A stretch of DNA of 64,000 bases, taken from Manihot esculenta. Its lineage: Eukaryota; Streptophyta; Magnoliopsida; Malpighiales; Euphorbiaceae. The translations under genes were made by a program, and so were the position numbers. This document shows, one piece after another, positions 36,827 to 46,668 of the stretch (positions are counted from its first letter, which is position 1; every line of letters begins with the position of its first letter). The notes under the pieces are model-generated. The model was not told the DNA's origin. It did not search any database and saw only the letters and a list, made by a program, of their open reading frames with translations. Where the stretch lies: contig NC_035175.2 in assembly GCF_001659605.2 (NCBI RefSeq), positions 32,521,705 to 32,585,704 on the forward strand, given 5' to 3'.

Positions 36827-37365
36827 CCTCAACTACTCATGCATAAAAAACATAACATAAGAACATATCATCGTACATACACATCAAGCAAGCAATCAAG
36901 CAAGCAAGACCTCTAAACTTTCTCCTAAAAGAGACACGGCATTGCCGGAGTCAAAACTCCCGGTTCTCCTAAGAACACTCCTCAAACTGGGGTGGTTCTA
37001 CAGGACCTCTCCATCTGAATCTCCTTGTTCCAAAACTAACTAACTGATGTGTCCATGATCCACAATAGCTGCTCAACTCAGGTGAGATCCCTTGGGACCT
37101 CCACCTCTGGTTCCTCAAGAACCCTACTTGGATCTGACACGAACTTTCATAAAGTGGAACGTGGAAATCCGAATGGATTCTCTCCCTTATGAATCACCCT
37201 TCTCAAAGGAGACACCTCAAGCAATACCTCAACCTCCTCCTGAAACTCCTCCTGCTTCCACTGCGCTACTCTGATCTTCTCTTCTGATCCGCAAGGATCC
37301 ATCCTTCTTTTCCACAAAAACCGGCACTAGAACACCCCAAGGAGAGTGACTAGGTCGGATGAAAC
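36827..37365 (-). pseudogene. Element C pol remnant: integrase end fused to RT start
   Basis: On the minus strand short stretches match the end of the polyprotein (region of EECTWE, LTYIEQP, and the KVSPMKG region), but frameshifts are everywhere. Near 37285 the match jumps straight to the beginning of RT (FIRPSHSPWGV, VEKKDGSLRI). RNase H, the integrase core and most of RT, including the FIDD active site, are deleted. Confidence 0.8.
37361..37365. repeat. 5-bp target duplication of insertion G (GAAAC)
   Basis: GAAAC at 37361-37365 and at 40014-40018 bracket G. Joining the flanks with one copy removed restores an alignment of equal length to the same RT region in A, B and D. Confidence 0.92.
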
Positions 37366-37690
37366 TGTTCCTGAGAGCTGTTGCTCCTCTGATCGGGTAA
37401 GTACAGAGAAGCAAAGGTGAGTGTAACCAGAGTAGTGTGTATAGAACTGAGAAAAAGTAAAGAGAAAGGGAAGTCAGTAGGTAGCAAAGAGAGTCAAGTG
37501 GATTATGTACAGACAGGAGTGATCAGTAATCCAGGTAGAGTGTGGACACAGATTAAGCAGTTAAGGGTCAGCAGAGTCAGAACGTATAGCCAACCTGGGA
37601 ATTTTACTCCAGGGGTATCTGTATCTCTTCATAGAAAAAGGTGGTAGGCTTTCCATACTTGCTTATTTGCATCTATGTTATTGTTATTGT

Positions 37691-37728
37691 AAACATTCGA
37701 GGACGAATGTTTTTAAAGGGGGGAAGAA
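37691..37728 (+). other. Hairpin and polypurine tract next to LTR of G
   Basis: AAACATTCG and CGAATGTTT form 9-bp arms around the loop AGGA (37691-37712). AAAGGGGGGAAGAA (37715-37728) then runs to the LTR start. The same arrangement is present in B, C and D and, with changes, in A. Confidence 0.85.
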
Positions 37729-40013
37729 TGTAATACCCGGCTAAGTCAGACATCGGAATTCCTACCGTCCGGTGGAATTCGGGGATGTCAAGAGACTTCT
37801 AGTAAGGTAGTAGAAAGAGTTGCTAAATGTTTTTAAGACTTTGTAAGGTTTAGAGTAGAAAACGAGTTGAGTTTCGTGGAGAATTGGCCAAAGGAGTTTT
37901 TGTCATGTTCGGCCCCCGAAGGTTAAGTTCGGCCGCCGAAAGTGCCCAATGTTCGGCCCCCGAAGGTTAAGTTCGGCCCCCGAAAGTTGCATGGTTTTGC
38001 ATGCAGTTTCGGCAGCCGAAGCTGAGGTGGTCGGTTAGTTGTGCACACTCCTCAGTCCGTGGTTTGGCCAGGTGTTCACCTCCAGATCATGATCAGAGGG
38101 TAGGCCACGTCTCCCTTGACTCATCTGCAAGCTTTTATCAGCTTATGCAGAGGGTTGGTTGTGTCTACGTGGTGTGAAAGGTTTTGAGAGAAAAGAAGAG
38201 TGTTGGAGGTGTGGTGAAGGTGACGTCGTGGTGGCCATAGTTCAGTGTTTAGGTTGTCCCAGCATCTGGTTCCAAGAGGTAAGGGAAGCTTTTAACTTAT
38301 TTCCATGGTTTATGAACAGCTTGTACGGAGGTTAAGGGTAGAGTTGTTTATATAGGGTGTTAGGTATAGTTTTGATGTGTTAATGGTGTAAGCATGTTAT
38401 GTGTATTGTTTTTGTTGGCGTTTAAGTTGGTTGATGCTCCTTTATACTTGTGAAAGTGTTTATGCATGTTTTAGAGGGGTTACCTGCATGTATTGAGGGC
38501 TGAGCAGGTGATGGAGGGACTGGCAGGCGTCCTTGTGCACGAAACTGAGTTCTGGATGAACTCAGGTTCGGCCGCCGAAAGTCCAAGTGAGGCCGCCGAA
38601 CATGCCTGACTTTCGTCTCTGGAGGAGACATTCGGCCGCCGAAGGTGCCGCCGAAGGTGCCCTATCCAGCCTTCCTTTGCTTGTTTTGCATGCATGTTTT
38701 GAGGTAGTCTAGAGGGGTTTTGGGGAGTTGTTTCTCAGTTGTATAGAGTATGTTTGGTGCCTCATTTGCGTCCTCCATTGTAGGATTGGACCCGAGGAAC
38801 CGAGGTGTTTAGCAGTCGTCGTAGCTGTTTCAGAGTTAGAGGTAGCCCAGAGTTAGCCAAGCAGTGGCTACAGGTGAGTGGAACTAAACTAACTATTTTA
38901 TTGTGAGAAATGACACGATTCTAGCATGCTCCATGCATCATACATTGCCATGTTATATCTTAGGTTGTGTTGCATTAGCATTCACGAATATGATGCATTG
39001 CATATGTTGTTGTTCCTGTGGATGAATGTTGGATGATCCTTAGCCCTTGACAGAGAGCAGATACAGATTTATGGCATGAGATAGCCATACCAGGTCGCCC
39101 CTGGATAGTCCAGGTCGCTCCTGGTACTATGAGTGAGTGAGATAGCTGGGCTGTCAGATCAGAGTTAAGAGAAGACCAGGTGATGACATCGTCTCCCTGG
39201 CACAATTGGTCATGTTTGAGATCAGAGCAGAGATAAGTGGAAGACCAGGTGATGACATTGTCTCCTTGGCACTGTTGGTATTCTAACATGTAGTTGAGGG
39301 CTACTGGTGACAAGTTCATCTTTGAGCTGATATGATTGTGATGTGATGCATTTCATGCGAACATGTAATTAATGAATTGTTTTATTGTTCCTCCTCACTG
39401 GGCTCTAGAGCTCATCCCACTCCCTTAACCCCAGTTTTGCAGGTCCTGAGATAGCTATGGGAAATTAAAGTCAGCAAGAGGACAGAGGAAGGTTGTGCTT
39501 GAATGTATGCTGTAATAGTGTAGTGGACATGATGTAATTAAAAGATTAACTGTCATGTAATGTATAGATCTGTACTGTCATATACGGATAGACTTGTGCT
39601 TTCCCTAGTGTTTTTGCTGTTGAGTGATGTATGCTTAATCCCCTGTACATGAATCCTGTTTTACGTTTCTTGATGAGAAATGTGTGAGTTAGGCTTAATG
39701 TATGGCTTCGATGAGATACCAGTGGAATGTGTTACAGATTAAAAGGGTTTCATTTCCATGACCCACAGCAGATAGTAGTCCCTGGTATAGGCCCTGAGGA
39801 CCATTTCAGATTGACATATCTGAGTAGCAGCAGTTAAGCCTACAGAGTTTTACAGGATTGTTGAGTCTATTTGTATCATGTCTGGGATTTATCAGGTACA
39901 CAGAGAGTATAGTCGGCTTGCTACGGGTCCCGGCGGCCTTAAGCCGATCTGGATCCTAGTGCCAGTGATGGTTCGGACCGTTACTGAGGGGTACCGGTTT
40001 CCGGGTCGTTACA
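37729..40013 (+). mobile_element. LTR of insertion G
   Basis: TGTAATACCCGGC to GGTCGTTACA, 2285 bp, same family as the C LTR but inverted and clearly diverged. Palindromes of TTCGGCCGCCGAA type lie at 37905-38020 and 38570-38655. The donor-like AAGAGGTAAGG (38275) and CAGGTGAGTGG (38871) and the acceptor-like TTTTGCAGGT (39434) match those in the other LTRs. A duplicated phrase, GACCAGGTGATGACAT, occurs at 39174 and 39243. Confidence 0.93.
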
Positions 40014-40680
40014 GAAACTCTCATCTACTAACTCCTGCAGTTGCTCCTCCAACTCAAAACTCTGCAGGTGCCCACCTGTAGGGAAGGATAGAAATGGTTC
40101 TGGGTCCAGACACCACTCCTATTCCAAGCTCTAACTCCCTAACAGATGGTAAACCTGACAGCTCGTCTAGGCAGACATCTAAGAACTCTCTAACTACTAC
40201 TATCACTGAGGCTGGTTCCCGACCCAACTACCAACTCTCCAGCAAGAACTAGAACCCTCTGACAACCCCTCCTACGCACCCTATGAGCCTGACAGGCTGA
40301 CATCAAACTTCTAGGCAACCTACACTGTCCCCTCAAAAGACTACCTCTGACCCATCCTGTCCTCTGAACCTGGCCACCTAGTCTCTACGGACCAAGGTAG
40401 CACCACAAGTAGAAACCCAATCCATTCCGAGAGTGACGTCTGAACATTCAAGTCCAAGACCTCAAAATCGGGTGGATGGATTCTACCCTCAGTTGACACC
40501 TGAACTGAACCGGCAGACTGACTCTGCCTCAGATGGATCACACTTGGGTCCACTGACCCTGAGAGAACACTCTAGCCTAGAAGTTATCAACCCAACCCCT
40601 CGACGACTCTTTCGAGTAACTAAGGAAAGAGAAACACCGAGGTTCACAAAAGCATGCACATCAGAACATCAAAGTGAGCG
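40014..40680 (-). pseudogene. Element C pol remnant: RT leader and protease region
   Basis: Minus-strand fragments match the linker before RT (FELEEQLQELVDERVS in place of [15 protein letters not shown]) and then the protease. Where intact copies have the active site DPGASHSF, this copy reads approximately NLGVSLS, so the catalytic Asp is gone. Frameshifts separate the fragments. Confidence 0.75.
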
Positions 40681-41455
40681 TACCTGACACCACCGTGTTC
40701 GATGTGTCTGCCTCCTGCTGAGCCTGGACGAAGATCCGAGCCGGAGCTGACGGACCTCCTCTAAGGGAACCTGCTGAAGAAGAGGCTGCCCCTCTCCCTC
40801 TGCCTCGACCATTAGCCTGAAACATGGTTTGAGCTGCTGGCTGAGTCGCTCCACCTGAAACTGCCCGTTGGGACTGAGCTGACCGGAGCGCATTAGGACA
40901 CTCACGTGCCATGTGCCCCTCCTGTCTGCATCTAAAACACACTGTCGTCCCAGCCAGACAAACTCCCTGGTGTGTCTTACCACACCTCCTGCAACGAGTT
41001 GCACCCGAACCAGAGCTCGAACCACCAAAACCCAGACTGGCCTTCAAATTCTGCCAAAACTTCTTCTGCGACTTCCTGAGACCTCTCTTCCATTTCTTAC
41101 CTCTCGTGGCAGCTGTACTCAGAGTGGAGGGATCAATCCCTCCTGAACCCGAGATTCTAGAATCCTGGGTCTGAGCATCTTCCTGGGAATCTCCCATACC
41201 TTCTCCAAACATAGCCACATCCAAACTCATATCTCTCCTCTGAACATCCCTCTCAGGCTCTCTCATACTAGCTGACATCCTCCTTAGATCCATACCTTCT
41301 CTGCTTGCATCAAAAGACCTCCTAGGGTCCCTTGATGTCCTCCATCTACTGACTCCCCACGACTGTGCTCTCGGCAGGGTAGGGGGAAAGGTGTCCATAC
41401 CTTCCCTCTCTGACGGAACTCCTGTCGATTCCACAGATCGACGAGTACCCCACAT
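40681..41455 (-). pseudogene. gag: Element C gag with the capsid region deleted, frame open
   Basis: ATG at 41455 opens MWGTRRSVESTGVPSE, matching the gag start of A, B and D ([15 protein letters not shown]). After about 100 residues the sequence jumps to the basic region and zinc knuckle (CRRCGKTHQGVC, CFRCRQEGHMARECP), so the capsid domain is missing. The frame stays open to about 40661. If translated, the product would be an RNA-binding Gag fragment without capsid. Whether it is made or used is unknown. Confidence 0.85.
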
Positions 41456-41785
41456 CCTGACTCCTCTGAAGCACACACACAAGCATGCAAACAACATCAG
41501 CATCATACGGTTCATGTGGAAACACATGAACCTACATCATACATACATAGCATACATAACATGTCATACATCATAGCATTTATGCACATGCATGAAATCA
41601 TGGCATATCACATCATCATAGCAAGACAGGACTCGACATCCTATCCTAGTAGACATGCTCTTACTCTTAATCTTTCTTAATGTGCTTGCCCTACTAACAC
41701 AACCTCTATGACAACCTCTTTCCGATGTGAGATATCTCAAATCCCTGAGCACATCGCTCACCACATCGTACTCTTGAGGCCCTAA

Positions 41786-41797
41786 GCTCTGATACCA
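41786..41797 (-). other. Primer binding site of element C (initiator tRNA-Met)
   Basis: TGGTATCAGAGC on the minus strand, three bases after the 5' LTR end. It is intact, as needed for mobilisation in trans. Confidence 0.92.
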
Positions 41798-41800
41798 CTC

Positions 41801-44155
41801 TGTAACGACCCGGAAACCGGACCGCCACCGGCGCTAGGATCCAGATCGGCTTAAGGCCGCCGGGACCCGTAGCAAGCCAAACATACATACTATTACCTGG
41901 TCAAATCCCATACATGATTAAAACTTAACCATAAAAACGTGAAAACTGAGCATCTGTTGAACCCAAACCTGACCTGTGCATGTATCCTGACATGAAACAT
42001 ACATCATAAAATCATAAAATCATAAAACCTCCACTGGAGTCCTCATCATATACTCCAATGGGGTAACATTACATGCCTCAAGTTTGGTTCTCAACTCAAC
42101 ATATAACATAAACATAACCATGCATTAACAGGGACTAACCAGTCTATAGGGCCAAGCACAACTAATCTATAGACACAACTTTACTTAACATTACATTATC
42201 TTACATGAATTTATAATACATGTCCACTCTAACATACTAAACATAAACATAATCTAAGCTATTACAACATGCATATCTTAACCTTGACTTTACCCTGCAG
42301 CCTCTGGACTCTGACTTAAACCTGCAACACTGGGGTTAGGGGAAAGGGGTGAGCTAAAAAGCCCAGTGAGTAGAAACAAAGAAAACAATTCATTAATTAC
42401 ATGCTCTCATGAAATGCGTCATAACACAAGTAAATCACATAACTTTCTCTGGTCCGTCTCGGGGTTCATGCAGATAACTATTCCCCACGGAGTGTTTTCT
42501 GAGAGTACTCTTGAATTGCTAGCATCTTTACTCTCAAGGATCGGACATGACCCCAAAAATCCCTCTGTCGGTGCCCGGCTCCCCAAAGAAGCTCACAGGA
42601 CTAACATAGACATAACATGGTGTCTGGTCCACAGAGAGCTCACATGGACTTTCCTACAGGTACTCGTCCGGCTCTCAAAGGACTTAGACAAGACTCAATG
42701 ACAGATATGGGCTATTGGAGTCGCCTTGGTCCAAACCTACCTCAGCATCAACATGAAATAATGCAATGCAACATATTCGTGAACTAGTGCAATCAACCTA
42801 CTACACATAATCATGATGCATGCTCATGCTTTAGGCATTAGAATTTCTTAAAATAAAACATTAAGTTTAGTTCTACTCACCTCCTGGCAGACGCCGACTG
42901 ACTCTGCACCTGCTAGCACTAATGGCCTCCTCGGTCTCTCGGGTCCGATCCTACACAGGTGGACTCGAATGAGGTGCCAAACATACTCTAACAACTCATA
43001 AACATACCCCCAAAAACCCCTCTAAACATCACTTAAACATGCATGGAAAACACCCAAGAAAAAGGCTGGACAGAGCACTTTCGGCGGCACCCTCGGCGGC
43101 CGAAAGTCCCCTCCAGAGACGAAACTCGGGCAGGTTCGGCGGCACCTTCGGCGGCCGAAAGTCCCAGACAGAACCGAAACTCCACTTTCGGGGGCAGGCT
43201 TCGGCAGCCGAAACTGCCTTCACAAGAGGGTTCGGCGGCCGAAAGTCACTTCGGCGGCCGAACCTGAGCTTCTGCCAAAGGGCAGAAACTCGGCTCCTCA
43301 TGCACATTTGCTTCCCAACACCTCAAATCATGCATAAACTTGTTTCTACACATGCATACACATCATACATCACACCTAGGGGTCTCAAACTATAATATAC
43401 CCCAACTACAACACTTCAAACAACACATTTCCAACATACATTGTTCAAATCATAACATAAACCCATAAACCTATTCATGAACTAAACATGCCTTTAACCC
43501 CCCATAGATCTTCATAAAACTTATTTAAAACATAAAAAGAGTTCAAGATCGACCCTTACCACTTGAAGATCGAGAGGAAGACGACCTAAACTCGGGGGTT
43601 GGAGAGATTTGGTTCTTGAACCTCCAAGCTCCAAAAACCTTGCTCAAAAGCTCAAATCTTGCAAAACCAAGTTGAAACTCGTTAAATCTTACAAGATTTG
43701 AGGAGAAATCGTTAAAAATGAACCAAGGGAGAGTAGGGACTCACCGTGGCCGAAAATGGGGAGAAAACTCTCTGTTTCGGTCATGGCGTCCATTTATAGG
43801 GCTGGCCAAAAACACCTTCGGAGGCCGAACGTGCCTCCAAAACTCATGCAAGTTCGGCGGCCGAACATGGAGATTCGGCGGCCGAACCTGGTTTCTGCCC
43901 AACTCAACTTTCGGAGGCCAAAGGCACACCCGAAACCAAACCATGTTCGGCGGCCGAACATCACTTTCGGCGGCCGAACCTGGCAGACTCCTCCTTGGTC
44001 TTTTCTCTTCAAAACTCAATTCTTTTTCAATTAAAACCATTGAAATCATTATAAAAACATTTAGAAAATACATTTTACCCTTCTAGAGAGATCCAACACC
44101 CTAGATTCCGCCGGAGGGCAGGAATTCCGATGCCGGATTCTAGCCGGGTATTACA
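41801..44155 (-). mobile_element. Element C 5' LTR
   Basis: 2355 bp and nearly identical to the 3' LTR. Palindrome clusters are at 43078-43270 and 43815-43985. Its outer edge TTACA (44155) joins element B gag (TCACTCTCTGG) directly. Confidence 0.95.
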
Positions 44156-44208
44156 TCACTCTCTGGTGGGACTCCAGTCAATCGAGCTGATCGACGAGTT
44201 CCTCGCAT
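44156..44208 (-). pseudogene. gag: Element B gag, first 17 codons
   Basis: ATG at 44208 starts [17 protein letters not shown], identical in most residues to A and D. The frame is cut by insertion C after 53 bases and resumes at 34434. The B leader (44209-44415) follows upstream. Confidence 0.93.
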
Positions 44209-44415
44209 CTTTACTCGCTGAAAACAAAACAACACAGAACAAAGCACTTAGCACATAAACATCACATATCAATACGGCACATGCATAACTCATGGCATGA
44301 AACAGATAGGACTCAACACCCTATCCTAGTGGACATGATTTCCTATTGTGCTTGACCACTTCTACCCTCTATGAGCCCGACACTATCTCTATAGGTCCGA
44401 TCATGTGAACCTAGG

Positions 44416-44427
44416 GCTCTGATACCA
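44416..44427 (-). other. Primer binding site of element B (initiator tRNA-Met)
   Basis: TGGTATCAGAGC on the minus strand, three bases from the B 5' LTR, of which only TGTAAC (44431-44436) remains on this side of insertion D. Confidence 0.92.
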
Positions 44428-44431
44428 ATCT

Positions 44432-44436
44432 GTAAC
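44432..44436. repeat. 5-bp target duplication of element D (GTAAC)
   Basis: GTAAC at 44432-44436 and at 53992-53996. The target was bases 2-6 of the B 5' LTR (plus-strand reading), so the sequence shows TGTAAC directly followed by the TGTAAC of D. Confidence 0.95.
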
Positions 44437-46590
44437 TGTAACAGCCCGGAAACCGAACTGCCACCGGCACTAGGATCCAGATCGACTTAAGGTCGCCGGG
44501 ACCCGTAGTAAGCCTGCTATTCTGTCTGTATACCTTTGAAATCCCATACATGATCATACATTTGCTGTAAAAACATAAAACTTTTCTTCATTCCAAGGCT
44601 TAACCTGTGCATGCAATCTTTCTATTCTCTACTAATCCCTACTAGAGCTCCTCATGGCCCTAGGCGGATCAAACTCATCATGTTAAGCCTGGTTTTGCTC
44701 ATAACATACAACAATAAAGAAACATACATAAACTGATCATGTGACGCTACAAAGGGATTACAAGTCTTCTAAATCAAACACCATTCTATACATATACACT
44801 ATCTCTATACAATGACATGTCCACGCTAGCTATTACAAAACTCTGTACTCTTCCTGTACCCTGCTGAGTTCTCTCTGACCTCTGAACCTGCACAACTGGA
44901 GTTAGGGGAGAGGGATGAGCTACGATAGCCCAGTGAGTAGAATAATAAAATAACAGGTGATAAAACATGCTCTCATGGAATGCAACATATAAGCACATCA
45001 CCTCGGCCGGACGGATCAAAAATCCCTCTATCTAATCTGGGGTACCTAAGTACCATGTGCCTGGTCCCCGTAGGGCTGTTCCAGGTCTTTCTGTTGTGCC
45101 TGGTCCCCGTAGGGCTGTTCCAGGTCTTCCTCTGAGGGCTAATGAATCCTCACGAAGTCCGTGCCGTCTCTCATAAGCAATGTACAAGGAGCAATGCCAA
45201 GTACAAGGATATATGCAATGCATCATCTTTGTGTACACTAATGCACTCACCCTATAGCATAGTCATGATGCATGAAGCATGAGAAAATATCAGTTATCAT
45301 ATCATATTAAAACATTACGTTAAATTCCACTCACCTCTGGTTATCTTTGCACTGACACTGCAGGTTCTGACACTGGACTCACTGCTGATTTCCCTGATTC
45401 CTCTGGTCCGTACCTACACCAGGTGGACTCAAATGAGGGACCAAACTCACTCAAGAACATCTCTAAGAAACGCCCCAAAACCCCTCTAAACAATCCTAAA
45501 ACCATCACATAAAACATGCAAAAGAAAGCTGGACAGGGCACTTTCGGCGGCAGGTTCGGCGGCCGAAACCCCACTCCAGAGACGAAACTCATGCATGTTC
45601 GGCGGCACCTTCGGCGGCCGAAGGTCTCGTCCAGAGACGAAACTCACACACTTTCGGCGGCCGAACTCCCTCTTTCGGCGGCCGAAAGGCTCTTTCTACA
45701 CCGAAAGCCTTGCTTTCGGGGGCAACCTTTGGCAGCCGAACTGCCTCCACAAAGGGTTCGGCGGCCGAACCTTCCTTCGGCGGCCGAACCTGGTTTTGCC
45801 CGAAGGACAGAACCCTGCTCTGTTTCATGCAAACTTTGCCCAAAAACCTACAAACATGCATAGCAACTACTCCCAACTAGCATATACACATAGATATGCC
45901 CAAAGGGGTCTCAAACTACCCTAAAACCCCAAACAAACATAACACATAACACTTACACCTGCTGGAACACCACAAATCACCAAAACCTCACCTAAACCTA
46001 AACATGCATACTACCCATACAAACTTTATAAAACCTTGCAAAATCATCAAAGAAGCTCAGGATCTTCACTTACCTCTTACACAACGTAAGGATGAAGGGT
46101 CCTAACGTGGAGATATGAAGAAAAGCTCTTCCAAAGCTCCAAGCTTCAAAACTTGTTTCTTTTTCTCAAACCCTTCATAAATCACCAAAACTCTTAAAAC
46201 TCTTGAAAGATTTGATGAAAATCATGAAAAACATGAAAGTCAACGTGGAGAGGCTGAAACTCACCTCTGGCTGCAAGTGGAGGAGAAAATACCCTCCTCT
46301 CACCGACCTTTGGCCCTTTTATAGGTGGCTGGCCAGACCACCTTCGGCAGCCGAACGTGAAGCCGCAACCATGCAATGTTCGGCGGCCGAAAGTGACCTT
46401 CGGCGGCCGAACCTTTACATTTCTCCCTTGTTGCTTTTCTTTCAAAACTCAATGCTTTTCACACTTCAAAACATGAAAACAAGTGAAAATACCTTGGAAA
46501 ACATATGCATTACCCTTCTCGAGAGTTCCGACACCCAAGATTCCACCGGACTACAGGAATTCCGATGCCGGACTCGAGCCGGGTATTACA
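44437..46590 (-). mobile_element. Element D 3' LTR
   Basis: TGTAACAGCCCGG to GGGTATTACA. It holds two copies of a 39-bp unit (GTGCCTGGTCCCCGTAGGGC..., 45057-45130) and palindrome clusters at 45540-45795 and 46340-46415. Confidence 0.96.
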
Positions 46591-46603
46591 TTCTCCCCCC
46601 CTT
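46591..46603 (-). other. Polypurine tract of element D
   Basis: AGGGGGGGAGAA on the minus strand adjoins the LTR. The hairpin CATTCG/CGAATG (46609-46624) lies just before it. Confidence 0.9.
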
Positions 46604-46668
46604 AAGACCATTCGTCCCCGAATGTTCCTAACACAACATAAACACATAGAAAAGGGGAAAAACTAACC

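Larger units (their letters stand above)
37366..40013 (+). mobile_element. One-LTR insertion G (363 bp interior plus one LTR)
   Basis: The insertion starts TGTTCCTGAGAGC, which is not an LTR edge, and ends CCGGGTCGTTACA, which is. It holds 363 bp of interior 3' sequence (purine-rich, no recognisable protein), a polypurine tract (37715-37728) and one full LTR (37729-40013) in plus orientation, opposite to C. A perfect GAAAC duplication surrounds the whole unit, so it was integrated in this form, or reduced from a longer form with this left end. Confidence 0.9.
34435..44155 (-). mobile_element. Non-autonomous gypsy element C, no target duplication
   Basis: Two LTRs of exactly 2355 bp (34435-36789 and 41801-44155) differ at about four positions that I could find. 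Between them lie a polypurine tract, fragments of pol, insertion G, fragments of protease and gag, and a primer site. Own length without G is about 7.1 kb, of which only 2.4 kb is interior. The flanks are element B gag on both sides, and they join in frame without any duplicated bases. It must have been mobilised by proteins from another element. Confidence 0.93.

Noticed and set aside
34435..40013. Treating LTR 34435-36789 and LTR 37729-40013 as the pair of one element
   Set aside because: They are in opposite orientation and diverged. The pair for 34435-36789 is 41801-44155 (same length and orientation), and 37366-40013 has its own GAAAC duplication.
41391..41576. Possible host gene fragment inside element C
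   Set aside because: All fragments between the C LTRs match gag or pol of A, B and D or insertion G; no foreign coding piece was found.
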